Of a stretch of 64,000 nucleotides of DNA, positions 1 to 8,429 are shown piece after piece; positions within the stretch are counted from its first letter, which is position 1, and each line of letters opens with the position of its first letter. The notes beneath the pieces were generated by a model. It saw only the letters and a list, made by a program, of their open reading frames with translations. It made no database searches and had not been told where the DNA came from. The stretch comes from Polaribacter haliotis (GTDB lineage: Bacteria; Bacteroidota; Bacteroidia; Flavobacteriales; Flavobacteriaceae): assembly GCF_014784055.1 (NCBI RefSeq), contig NZ_CP061813.1:2738001-2802000 (forward strand). The letters are read 5' to 3'. The position numbers and the translations under genes were made by a program.

Positions 1-341
1 CTTACAAAAGTGTTACCAGAAATTAGTAATCGTAAAGGTTTGCTGTCTTTTAAAATGCGTAGTTTTCTTCCTAAATTCTTTAAAAAATCGAAATCATTCT
101 GAATAGAATTCATAAAGAAATCGACTATTTGAATCGACGAAAAAGCAATAGGAATTGAATTATCATCCACTAAAATAATATATGAAAATGTAATTTCTGG
201 ATGATTTTTCTCAATCGATTTTAAAAAATCTCGATGAAAATAAATATTGTTTTCACAACCGAGAATTTCCCAAGTTTTAGTTGGAATTTTATCAATGGAA
301 GAATAAAATAAAGCAGTATTTGTGTTTTTACAAAAAATCAA
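1..341 (-). CDS. N-acyltransferase (GNAT/BioF2-like), N-terminal part, runs off the window
   Basis: The reverse strand is open from a TTG at 341 to the window edge (about 113 codons, no stop). The translation contains the stretch IDKIPTKTWEILGCENNIYF followed by a beta-strand-rich segment (FSYIILVDDNSIPIAF), which resembles the start of GNAT-fold acyltransferases common in Flavobacteriaceae, the type that matches peptidoglycan-bridge or BioF2-like profiles. No ATG lies between an upstream in-frame stop and the conserved part, so TTG is the likely start. It begins just past the stop codon of the phosphoesterase gene (stop 343-345), which suggests translational coupling in one operon. The substrate cannot be told, and only the N-terminal third or so is visible. 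Confidence 0.55.
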   Translation of the reverse strand, partial: MIFCKNTNTALFYSSIDKIPTKTWEILGCENNIYFHRDFLKSIEKNHPEITFSYIILVDDNSIPIAFSSIQIVDFFMNSIQNDFDFLKNLGRKLRILKDSKPLRLLISGNTFV

Positions 342-342
342 A

Positions 343-1236
343 TTATTGCATATAGTGAGTTAAACTTTCTGGTCCTTCTAAAACAGTTCTAATAATTTGC
401 ATAGTTCCGTTTTCTTTTGTGATAATGTGCCATTTTATGAGGCAAATTTCGTTGTTTTCTATTTCAATTCCTGTAATAGATCTTGGGTGCACACAGCTTC
501 CATCATTAAAAAACGGAATTTCATTTTTATCAGGAAAACGTGGTCTGTGTGTATGGCCAGTAATCATCATTTGATTGTTGTTTTCTTGAATCCATTTTTC
601 TAATTTGTATTCAACTTTTATGCGTTCTTTAAAGTTTTGCGCAGGAGAAGTTGGGTCGGAAAAACCTAATATTTGTAGCGGTTTCCATAGTACTTTCACT
701 AAAAAACTACTCAATCTCCAAAATACATAATTAAACCAATCTGCTTGATGACCATGCAACAGAAAAATTCCTTTTCCTGTGTTTTCATCTTCTAAAAAAA
801 TGGCTTCAGAAAAAGAAGCACCAATTAAAAGTTCTTTTTTTGTGTCTGATACAGAGTCGTAATAATAGTGTAAGTTCTTACGGATTGTTGCAGGATTTTT
901 ATATTTCATATCATGATTTCCCCAGATAAAATGCAATCTGTTTTGTTCATGAAACTTTTTTAGCCACATATAAATATGTTTATTGGCTCTAAAAATGCGT
1001 TCGAAACGTCTGTTTTCCCACAATTCGTCTCCATCACCTAACTCAATATAGGTAAAATCATTGTTGTAATAATGCTCTAAAGCATGTTTAAACATGTTTC
1101 TATTTCTTGCAAAATCATCAGCAAAACCATTGTTTCCTCTGTGAGAATCGCTAAAAAACACAAATTTAGAATCTGCATTAAAACAAATTCTTTTTGCGTT
1201 TTTAAAAGCACGAGAAATTCTAAAATTAGAAGACAT
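343..1236 (-). CDS. Calcineurin-like metallophosphoesterase, LpxH-like (UDP-2,3-diacylglucosamine hydrolase family)
   Basis: 297-residue two-metal phosphoesterase. The family motifs are in order: FFSDSHRG (DxH), ELGDGDELWE (GDxxE, as in LpxH rather than the GDxxD of most relatives), WGNHD, LLHGHQADW and ITGHTHRPRF (GHxH). LpxH removes UMP from UDP-2,3-diacylglucosamine in lipid A synthesis at the cytoplasmic membrane face. This protein is longer than the usual roughly 240 residues and the substrate is unproven, so it may be a paralogue acting on another phosphoester. No signal peptide is seen. It is followed at 2 bp by the acyltransferase gene, so the two are probably cotranscribed and may both act in envelope lipid metabolism (inference). 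The 222 bp between it and the AraC gene hold an 8-bp-arm hairpin at 1295-1311 but no T-run. Confidence 0.8.
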   Translation of the reverse strand: MSSNFRISRAFKNAKRICFNADSKFVFFSDSHRGNNGFADDFARNRNMFKHALEHYYNNDFTYIELGDGDELWENRRFERIFRANKHIYMWLKKFHEQNRLHFIWGNHDMKYKNPATIRKNLHYYYDSVSDTKKELLIGASFSEAIFLEDENTGKGIFLLHGHQADWFNYVFWRLSSFLVKVLWKPLQILGFSDPTSPAQNFKERIKVEYKLEKWIQENNNQMMITGHTHRPRFPDKNEIPFFNDGSCVHPRSITGIEIENNEICLIKWHIITKENGTMQIIRTVLEGPESLTHYMQ

Positions 1237-1458
1237 CTTTATTCTTTATTTAAAGATATAAAGATGCGTAAAAAATATGAAATGCTGAATTTTCGTTGCT
1301 TTAAAAGCAACAAATTATACTTGTATTACCTTTTTTAAAAAAGTTTTTTAATTAACTTTAAAGGAAGAGTTTTACACACAGAATGATATTTACTTATAAA
1401 AATAGAAAACGCAATTATTATAGAACATTTTTTTCAATTATATTTTATCAAGTTTTTG

Positions 1459-2442
1459 TTATTTAATTAATTGGCTAGGTAAAAAGCCCATTTTCTTTTT
1501 AAAAGCAACTGTAAAATGTTGAGGATTTTTATAACCTACCTCATATGAGGCTTGCGCAATGGTATAATTTTGATTAGAAATTAGTTGAATTGCTTTTTCA
1601 ATTCTTAAAGAAGTAATATATTTAAAAACAGGTAGTCCATAAATTTCTTTAAAACCACTTTTAAATTTAGAGGTATTAAAACCAGCCATAATAGATAATT
1701 TGTCTATACTTAATTCTTCTTTTAAATTAGCTTGAATATATTGTTCTGTTTTTATTAGATTTTCTCGATCTTCTTCTCTTATTTTATTGGTTATAAGATT
1801 TAAATTATTAGTTGCCAATGCTATTAAAACCAACTCTGTTAATTTAGATTCTAAATAAGATTGCTTTGTAATACCATTAAAAGTGCAATTAAGAAATTCA
1901 TTTACAATAATTAAAAGCTGACTATTTATTGTTAGACCATTATTAAAAAAGGAATAAATCTGATTTTCTTTTTTTGATTGCTTGTATTTTTTTGAATTTA
2001 TTACAAAACAAGCTCCCATTTTTTTTATTAAATAAGTTTCCGTAAAAAAAATATTTAAAACCTTTTTTTTATGATTTATGTACTTGTATATACATTTTGA
2101 AGCAGGAATATAAAATAAGTTATACTTGTTTTGGTTTAATGTATACAACGTACTAGCTTCATCTTCAATAGAAAAAGAAACATTTCCACTAATAACAAAT
2201 TGAAGCAAAAAAACAGGTTGATCATTAACTATTTCTAATGTATGTTTTTCATTTGTTTCATTGTCAAAATCTTGAAAAAACATGTAGGCATTGTTAAGAT
2301 GTATTTCCTTAACCGAGCCAATTACTCCTTTTTTAAAATTGGTAAATTCTTCTTCAGATAATTGAGATTTTTCAAAATCTTTATTAAAGCTCCGAACGGT
2401 TTCTTCATTCTCTAATTTTGAACTTTTAAATCGAATTATCAT
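1459..2442 (-). CDS. AraC-family transcriptional regulator of the adjacent iron-uptake locus
   Basis: 327 residues. The last 100 or so residues form an AraC/XylS double helix-turn-helix: a first helix pair around LSIDKLSIMAGFNTSKFKSG and the second, signature helix around IAQASYEVGYKNPQHFTVAF, ending KKKMGFLPSQLIK. The N-terminal 220 residues look like a ligand-sensing domain of the kind in PchR-like siderophore regulators, with no close motif. It is divergent from a TonB receptor gene with only 100 bp between the starts; that gap holds two 17-bp direct repeats, the expected form of an AraC operator. In PchR-type systems the regulator binds the ferric siderophore and activates the receptor operon. 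That role is inferred here from context. Confidence 0.85.
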   Translation of the reverse strand: MIIRFKSSKLENEETVRSFNKDFEKSQLSEEEFTNFKKGVIGSVKEIHLNNAYMFFQDFDNETNEKHTLEIVNDQPVFLLQFVISGNVSFSIEDEASTLYTLNQNKYNLFYIPASKCIYKYINHKKKVLNIFFTETYLIKKMGACFVINSKKYKQSKKENQIYSFFNNGLTINSQLLIIVNEFLNCTFNGITKQSYLESKLTELVLIALATNNLNLITNKIREEDRENLIKTEQYIQANLKEELSIDKLSIMAGFNTSKFKSGFKEIYGLPVFKYITSLRIEKAIQLISNQNYTIAQASYEVGYKNPQHFTVAFKKKMGFLPSQLIK

Positions 2443-2445
2443 TTA

Positions 2446-2483
2446 TTCCTTTTACGTTATTATAATTTCCTTTCACGTTATTA
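2446..2483. promoter_or_regulatory. Tandem direct repeat, candidate AraC operator
   Basis: Two copies of TTCCTTTYACGTTATTA lie at 2446-2462 and 2467-2483. They differ at one base (T/C) and start 21 bp apart, two turns of the helix, which is the usual spacing for the two half-sites of an AraC-family dimer. The first copy begins 4 bp from the AraC start codon and the second ends 20 bp before the -7 box of the receptor gene, so a bound regulator could repress itself and activate the receptor. Confidence 0.65.
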
Positions 2484-2502
2484 AGACTTATTCTAAACAA
2501 CG

Positions 2503-2511
2503 TATTTTTGC
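2503..2511 (+). promoter_or_regulatory. Bacteroidota -7 box (TATTTTTGC) of the TonB receptor operon
   Basis: Matches the TAnnTTTG consensus of the Bacteroidota primary sigma factor, with the extra C often seen. It lies 32 bp before the GTG start. No clear TTG is seen at -33, as expected for an activator-dependent promoter. Confidence 0.55.
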
Positions 2512-2542
2512 AAATGTAGTTATTTTTATTAAATCTAAATAA

Positions 2543-4966
2543 GTGGATATAAAATTATTTTTCTTAACGTTTGTTATAGCGCTATCAACATATTCTCAAG
2601 AGAGTCAACATACAGTTTCAGGAAATGTAGTTGATAACTTTGGAAATCCATTATTTGGAGCTTCGGTAGTTCTTGGTAACAATTTACGAACTACAATTAC
2701 AGGAGAAGATGGTAGATATATTCTTAAATTTATTCCAAATGGAAACTATTTAGTTAAGGTATCATATTTGGGTTTTATTTCAAGTTATAGAGAAATAAGT
2801 CTAGAAAATACCAGCAATAAAAAGCTAACCATAAATTTTACATTAACGGAAAGTGTAGAGGGTTTAAAGGGAGTAAGTATTAAAACTAAAACAGAAAAAA
2901 CTAAAAAAGAAACACAAGGCTTTGCAGTAAATGTTATTAAAACCAAAGATGTAAGTCTTAGAAACATACAAACTAACGAATTATTAAACACAACAGTTGG
3001 TGTAAAAATTCGTCAAAATGGTGGTTTGGGTTCCGATGTTAATTACAGTTTAAATGGTTTATCTGGCAATGCAGTAAGAATTTTTATAGATGGTATTCCT
3101 ATTTCTATGTATGGATCTTCTTACAATTTAAACAGTATTCCTCCATCAATGATTAAGAACATTGAAATTTATAAAGGTGTTGTTCCTGGTCATTTGTCTG
3201 ATGATGCTTTGGGAGGCGCAATTAACATTGTACTTAATAATGATGATAAAACAAACTTAAATGCATCTATTTCTTACGGGTCATTTAATACCACGCAAGC
3301 AAATGTTAATGGTTTGTATCGATTAAAAAAATCTGGATTTACAGTAAAATCAGCAATTTTTCATAATTATTCTGATAATGATTATAAAGTATCTGGAAGA
3401 AGTGTTGTAGATACTGGTTTAGGAGGTGTACAAACACCAATTACAGCTAAAAGGTTTAATGATGCCTATAAATCTACAGGAGTACTATTTCAAACTGGTT
3501 ACACAGATGTAAAGTGGGCAAATCAATTCTTAATTGGCTTAAATGCATCTAAAGATTATAAAGAAGTACAACATGGTGCTTTTATGACCATAACACCCTA
3601 CAAAGGCAGGTTTTTAAAATCAGATGCCTTATTAGCAAATATAATCTATAAAAAGAAAAACCTTTTTACTAATGGACTAGATGTTAATATAAACGGTTTA
3701 TATGGTAAAAGAAACCGAGCTGTAAATGATACTCTTGCAGCAGCTTATAGTTGGACCGGAGAAAGAGCTATAGATTATAAAGGTGATGAATACGATTATA
3801 CTTGGGGTTCCCAACAAGAAGGAGGCCCAACGTTAGCAAAAATTAAAAGAAATGTAGCGTCTATAAGAACAGGGCTTTCTTATGCTGTTAATAAGCAGCA
3901 TAAAATTTTAGCAAACCATGTTTATAGTGGTGTAGATAGAGAAGATAGTGATGTTTTAGTTTCTGTATTAGAAAATACTTTTAAAGGTACTCGAAATATT
4001 TACAAAAACATATACTCTTTAACCTATGAGTTTACAGCTTTTGAAAATAGATTAAGAACAAGCGTATTTGGAAAACATTATCAACAAAAAACTACAAGTA
4101 TAGATCCAGAAATAAAAACGGACGCTAACGGAGTTAAAAGTATTGTAGACGAAGTTGTAAGTAGCAATGTATACCAAGATGGCTATGGTTTTGCAGCTTC
4201 TTATGCAATTACACCAGTAGTTACTTTATTGGCTTCTGCAGAAAAAGCAGTGCGTTTACCAGATGAAACAGAAGTTTTTGGTAATGATGGAGATAATGTT
4301 GTGGCAAACCCAACTATAAATCCAGAACAAAGTAAAAACTATAATTTAGGTTTTAGATTTGGAACCTTCAATATAAAAAACCATGATTTTTCTATTTCTA
4401 CAAATGTTTTTACTCGAAATATTAAAGATAGAATTGGCTTACCTCTAGAAACCTCTTTTAATGTTGATGATGAATTAATAGTATACGTAAATCAAGGAAG
4501 CGGAACTTCTAAAGGTATAGATGCACAATTAAGTTATACTTATAACAGAAATTTTGGTTTAAATTTTAATATATCTCGTTTCGATTTAAAAATTATAAAT
4601 AATAATGTAGAAATAGATGTACCAAACACACCTTTTTATACAATGAACGGTAGTTTACGATACTCTTTTAAAAATTTAATTCAAAAAGAATCTAGATTAA
4701 ACATTTTCTACTCTATGTATTTTACAGATGAGTTTTCTTACCTAGTACCTCAAGGATCCAATACAGTTGGTAATGATTTTTTTAAAATACCTCAACAACT
4801 AGCTCAAGATTTTGGTCTTAGTTATTCATTTCCAAACAAGAAACTTGTTGCTAGTTTCGATATTAAAAACATATTCGATAAACCTGTATTTGACAATTTA
4901 TCTGTACAAAAACCTGGAAGAGCTTTTTACATAAAATTAAATTACACAATCAATAAATTTAACTAA
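2543..4966 (+). CDS. TonB-dependent outer membrane receptor, siderophore type
   Basis: 807 residues. There is a signal peptide (about 19 residues, ending STYSQ), then a carboxypeptidase-like regulatory domain at about 22-90 (HTVSGNVVDNFGNPLFGASV ... GRYILKF), a plug domain at about 120-220 (RIFIDGIPISMYG, GVVPGHLSDDALGGAINIV) and a 22-strand-type beta-barrel with a C-terminal aromatic-rich strand (GRAFYIKLNYTINKFN). The length and the conserved segment SAEKAVRLPDETEVFG fit iron-siderophore receptors rather than SusC glycan receptors. The GTG start is chosen because an in-frame TAA lies directly before it. It would import a ferric chelate using TonB/ExbBD energy. It is the first gene of a collinear five-gene set and is divergent from an AraC regulator. 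Confidence 0.88.
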   Translation: MDIKLFFLTFVIALSTYSQESQHTVSGNVVDNFGNPLFGASVVLGNNLRTTITGEDGRYILKFIPNGNYLVKVSYLGFISSYREISLENTSNKKLTINFTLTESVEGLKGVSIKTKTEKTKKETQGFAVNVIKTKDVSLRNIQTNELLNTTVGVKIRQNGGLGSDVNYSLNGLSGNAVRIFIDGIPISMYGSSYNLNSIPPSMIKNIEIYKGVVPGHLSDDALGGAINIVLNNDDKTNLNASISYGSFNTTQANVNGLYRLKKSGFTVKSAIFHNYSDNDYKVSGRSVVDTGLGGVQTPITAKRFNDAYKSTGVLFQTGYTDVKWANQFLIGLNASKDYKEVQHGAFMTITPYKGRFLKSDALLANIIYKKKNLFTNGLDVNINGLYGKRNRAVNDTLAAAYSWTGERAIDYKGDEYDYTWGSQQEGGPTLAKIKRNVASIRTGLSYAVNKQHKILANHVYSGVDREDSDVLVSVLENTFKGTRNIYKNIYSLTYEFTAFENRLRTSVFGKHYQQKTTSIDPEIKTDANGVKSIVDEVVSSNVYQDGYGFAASYAITPVVTLLASAEKAVRLPDETEVFGNDGDNVVANPTINPEQSKNYNLGFRFGTFNIKNHDFSISTNVFTRNIKDRIGLPLETSFNVDDELIVYVNQGSGTSKGIDAQLSYTYNRNFGLNFNISRFDLKIINNNVEIDVPNTPFYTMNGSLRYSFKNLIQKESRLNIFYSMYFTDEFSYLVPQGSNTVGNDFFKIPQQLAQDFGLSYSFPNKKLVASFDIKNIFDKPVFDNLSVQKPGRAFYIKLNYTINKFN

Positions 4967-4979
4967 ATATTAAAATAAA

Positions 4980-6335
4980 ATGAAACAAATATCTTTAAAC
5001 CACAGAGTATTAGCCCTAATAATATCATTTGGGATATTTACAGCATGTAGTAATGATGTTAATGAAGATCCAGTTAATCCAGAACCAGAAGTAACAAGAT
5101 GGATTACAATAGCTGGAGCCAAAATGGGAGACAACCCAGGAGATGGAAATGGAGGAACATTAATTTATTCTGTATCTAGTGAAGATGCCAAAGACCCTAC
5201 AATTTCTATTAATCCTTTTGAAAATGGGTTTATAGCGCCTTCTAATAGAACTGCTAGACTACAAGCTTCAGAAGATGGAAGTACAATTTTTAATATTAGT
5301 TATGCTGGAGATACTGGTGGTAATTATACTAAATATTCTGTAGCAGGAGGACAAAAATTTACACCTATAGGTTCTGAGGTAAGTATTGCTCCTTATGTTG
5401 GTACTGCTCCAAGATGGATAAAATTATTTGATGGAGATAAAACCGGATCTGCAGTATATGTGTCTACAGAGCATCAAGTTAATGATAATGGAACACCAAA
5501 TGATGCAACAGATGATGTTTATACATACACAAAAGCCACAATAGGTGTAGTTACTTTAGATTTAGAAAATTCTTCTATTAATAAATTTCAAGAACATGTT
5601 GTACGTCTAAGCCCAGAAGAAGAAGCGGCAGGTTATTATTTTTCTAGAATTGATATGCCAACTTTAAATGCTGCCGGAGATAAATTATATATTGGTGGTC
5701 GTTTAAGTAAAGTAAATCCTAGTACTGTTGAAAGTGATAGTGGATATGAAATTTTAGGTTCTAAAACCATTGTTTTAGATTATCCTTCTTTATTAAATCC
5801 AACAGTAATTACATCAACTGTTGGTCATGGTAATACTAACGGATACCGAAGTATTAATGCTTTTGAATATAATGGAAGTGTTTACCAAGCAAATCAAAGC
5901 GATCCAGAAGGTTCTCATATCTTAAAAATTGGTGCAAATAATGAATATGATAATTCTTATGATTTTAATTTAGACGATGCTTTGGGTGTAACAGGTGCTT
6001 ATGTGCTTGCTTGGAGACCAGCTGCAAACGGAAAAGCAGTGCTAGCTTATCGTCATGAAGGTTCTGCAGATGGTTTAGCAGGCGCTCAAGGATTTTTTGC
6101 TTTAGTAGATTTAGATGCTAAAACAGCTGTAAAAATTGATGAAATTCCTTACGATCCAGATTTTTATTTATTCCAATATCAAGGTTTTGCAGTTGATGGG
6201 AATGAAATATATTTAACCCAAGCTCCTGTAGGTAAAAATGGAAATATTTATGTTGTAGATACAGAAACTAGCACAGTTACTAAAGGTGCAGAATTAGTAA
6301 ACACTACTGGAAGTCACTTTATTGGGGCATGGTAA
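4980..6335 (+). CDS. DUF4374-type surface lipoprotein, probable siderophore-binding partner of the receptor
   Basis: 451 residues. The signal peptide ends in a lipobox (FTAC, Cys23) followed by the acidic SNDVNEDP stretch, a pattern that in Flavobacteria often directs lipoproteins to the cell surface. The rest shows repeated beta-rich segments (RWITIAGAKMGDN, LYIGGRLSKV, LDYPSLLNP) typical of a beta-propeller and of DUF4374 proteins. In Bacteroides the XusB lipoprotein of the xenosiderophore system, as I recall of this family, sits beside a TonB receptor and a PepSY reductase and binds ferric enterobactin. The same neighbours are here, 13 bp after the receptor gene, so a similar role is inferred; the ligand is unknown. 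Confidence 0.75.
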   Translation: MKQISLNHRVLALIISFGIFTACSNDVNEDPVNPEPEVTRWITIAGAKMGDNPGDGNGGTLIYSVSSEDAKDPTISINPFENGFIAPSNRTARLQASEDGSTIFNISYAGDTGGNYTKYSVAGGQKFTPIGSEVSIAPYVGTAPRWIKLFDGDKTGSAVYVSTEHQVNDNGTPNDATDDVYTYTKATIGVVTLDLENSSINKFQEHVVRLSPEEEAAGYYFSRIDMPTLNAAGDKLYIGGRLSKVNPSTVESDSGYEILGSKTIVLDYPSLLNPTVITSTVGHGNTNGYRSINAFEYNGSVYQANQSDPEGSHILKIGANNEYDNSYDFNLDDALGVTGAYVLAWRPAANGKAVLAYRHEGSADGLAGAQGFFALVDLDAKTAVKIDEIPYDPDFYLFQYQGFAVDGNEIYLTQAPVGKNGNIYVVDTETSTVTKGAELVNTTGSHFIGAW

Positions 6336-6365
6336 ATTTAGAGTACTATAATAAATACATATTAA

Positions 6366-6397
6366 AACTCCTTTCTAAAATTAATAAGAAAGGAGTT
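6366..6397 (+). promoter_or_regulatory. Intercistronic hairpin
   Basis: Perfect 11-bp arms (AACTCCTTTCT at 6366-6376 and its complement at 6387-6397) with a 10-nt loop. No T-run follows, so it is more likely a transcript-stabilising or processing hairpin than a full terminator. It would set the receptor and lipoprotein genes apart from the downstream genes in expression level. Confidence 0.5.
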
Positions 6398-6414
6398 CTC
6401 TTAAAAAAACTATA

Positions 6415-7917
6415 ATGAAAAAATTAATCATTTTACTATTGTTAATAGTTCCAATTTTTGTTTTCTCACAAAGAGGACAAGGACAGCAAAACACCAACGA
6501 ATTTCATAACAGAGATTTTTGGAAAACGCAACCAGATGTTGCAACCGTAAAGCAAAAAATTAAAGAAGGTAATGATCCTGTAAAACCAAATAAAGAGGCT
6601 TTTGATGCTCTTTGTTATGCTATTATGGCAAATGCTCCTTTAGCAACAATTGAGTATTTATTGTCTTTACCAGGTAACAATATTAATAAATCGACTCATG
6701 ATGGTAGAAGTTATTTAATGTGGGCAGGTTCCGCTGGCAATATAGAAACCATGAAACTATTATTAAGTAAAGGTGCTGATACAAAAGTAGTAGGTAGCCA
6801 TGGTTTTAATTGGTTTACGTTTACGGTAAATGCAGGTCATAAAAATACAGATATTTACGATTTAATGATTGCAAATGGTGTCGATTTAAAAGAAACTAAC
6901 CGAGCAGGAGCAAATGCAATTTTATTAATAGCACCACATAGTAATGACGGAAAAGTTATTGAGTATTTTAAGAAAAAAGGATTAGATATTAAAGCAACAG
7001 ATAAAAAAGAAAACAATCTTTTGTTTTATGCTGCTAAAGGTGGGAATATCGATTTAATAAAAAAATACATCGCTAAAGGTTTTGACTATAAAAAATTGAA
7101 TGCTGATGGAGAAAATATCGTGCTTTTTGCAAGTCATGGAGGAAGACGAAGTAGTAACCCACTTAAGGTTTACCAATATTTTGATTCTTTAGGTTTGAAT
7201 ATGATATTAACAAATAACAACTCTGAAAATGCTTTACATAATATTGCATTAAATACTAAAGATGTTAATATTGTTGACTTTTTTATAAAAAAAGGAGTTA
7301 ACATTCATCAACAAAATAAAGTAGGAAATACTCCTTTTTTAAATGCTGCAAAAGGAAATAATCTTTTAGTTTTAGAAAAATTAGCACCATTATCTAAAAA
7401 CATCAATCAACAAAACAAAGAAGGTTTTTCTGCTATAATTTATGCAACACAAAGTATGAATATAGAGGCTTTTAATTTTTTAAAACAAAATGGAGCAAAT
7501 GTGAATACTGTTGATGCTGAAGGAAACAACTTATATTATCATTTATTTAATGCTTTTAGTAGAAGAAATAGCAAAACATTTACTGCTTTTGAAAAGGCTT
7601 TAGCAACTGCAAAAGTTTCATTTAAAAATGCTTCAAAAAACGAAAATTTACTACACATTGCAATTGCAAAAGGCGAAAATAAAATAATAAAAAAAGCTTT
7701 AGAATTGGGCGCAAATATTAATCAAAAAAATAACGATGGATTAACACCATTACATTTAACGGCAATGAAAGCTAAAGATGTAAAATTGTTACAACTTTTA
7801 ATAAGCAAAGGCGCAGATAAAAAAATTCTTACCGATTTTAACGAAAGTGCTTTTGATTTAGCTAAAGAAAACGAACTGTTAAGCAAAAGTGATATTACAT
7901 TTTTAAAACAATCTTAA
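6415..7917 (+). CDS. Exported ankyrin-repeat protein
   Basis: 500 residues with a signal peptide (KKLIILLLLIVPIFVFSQ), so it should reach the periplasm. Many ankyrin repeats run from about residue 55 to the end, with recognisable cores such as DGRSYLMWAGSAGNIETMKL, KGADTKVVG, NNDGLTPLHLTAMKAKDVKL and LLQLLISKGADKK. Ankyrin arrays bind proteins, so it may be a scaffold between the outer membrane receptor and the inner membrane reductase or protect a partner; this is inference from its place in the operon. It is not part of the classical three-gene Xus locus. It lies 11 bp before the DUF2271 gene. Confidence 0.8.
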   Translation: MKKLIILLLLIVPIFVFSQRGQGQQNTNEFHNRDFWKTQPDVATVKQKIKEGNDPVKPNKEAFDALCYAIMANAPLATIEYLLSLPGNNINKSTHDGRSYLMWAGSAGNIETMKLLLSKGADTKVVGSHGFNWFTFTVNAGHKNTDIYDLMIANGVDLKETNRAGANAILLIAPHSNDGKVIEYFKKKGLDIKATDKKENNLLFYAAKGGNIDLIKKYIAKGFDYKKLNADGENIVLFASHGGRRSSNPLKVYQYFDSLGLNMILTNNNSENALHNIALNTKDVNIVDFFIKKGVNIHQQNKVGNTPFLNAAKGNNLLVLEKLAPLSKNINQQNKEGFSAIIYATQSMNIEAFNFLKQNGANVNTVDAEGNNLYYHLFNAFSRRNSKTFTAFEKALATAKVSFKNASKNENLLHIAIAKGENKIIKKALELGANINQKNNDGLTPLHLTAMKAKDVKLLQLLISKGADKKILTDFNESAFDLAKENELLSKSDITFLKQS

Positions 7918-7928
7918 ATTATATTTAT

Positions 7929-8420
7929 ATGAAACTTTATAAATTTGTTCTTGGAATATTTTGTTTGTCATTTATGGCTTTTACAACCATAAAAAACATC
8001 GAACTTACATCGAAATACAAATGTATGGTTCAGTTAAAAAACTATGAAGGAGAAGGCGCTTATGTTGTGGTATCAATAGTGGATAAAGACAATAATTATA
8101 TAAAAACGCTACATATTTTAGGCGATGATGAAAAGTGGTATCCAGATATACCAACATGGTGGTCTTTTTTTGAAACCGCAAAAGATACCCAAGTAGATGC
8201 AATTTCAGGAGCAACTATTGCTGGAGGAGAACGTGCTATTTTTACTATTCAGTTAGATAAATCTGATTTAACAGCAGGAAATAAATTAAGATTTGAAACG
8301 TCTGTAGAACATCAAGATTATTTTGAAAAAGATTTAGAAATTTTGTTAGAAAGTGAAAACTTAAAAAACAAATTTGAAGGCACAGGATATATTCGTTACG
8401 TTAGAATTATACCAAACTAA
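7929..8420 (+). CDS. DUF2271-family exported protein
   Basis: 163 residues. A hydrophobic N-terminal stretch (FVLGIFCLSFMAFTT) acts as signal peptide or anchor. The body has the family's features: a beta-strand pair around YVVVSIVDKDNNYIKTLHI, a conserved Trp-rich segment (DEKWYPDIPTWWSFF) and VDAISGATIAGGERAIFTI. DUF2271 proteins are repeatedly found beside PepSY reductases in iron-uptake loci; their function is not known to me. Gene spacing here is 9-11 bp on both sides, so it belongs to the same transcription unit. It might be a periplasmic partner of the reductase. Confidence 0.75.
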   Translation: MKLYKFVLGIFCLSFMAFTTIKNIELTSKYKCMVQLKNYEGEGAYVVVSIVDKDNNYIKTLHILGDDEKWYPDIPTWWSFFETAKDTQVDAISGATIAGGERAIFTIQLDKSDLTAGNKLRFETSVEHQDYFEKDLEILLESENLKNKFEGTGYIRYVRIIPN

Positions 8421-8429
8421 TTAAAAAAC

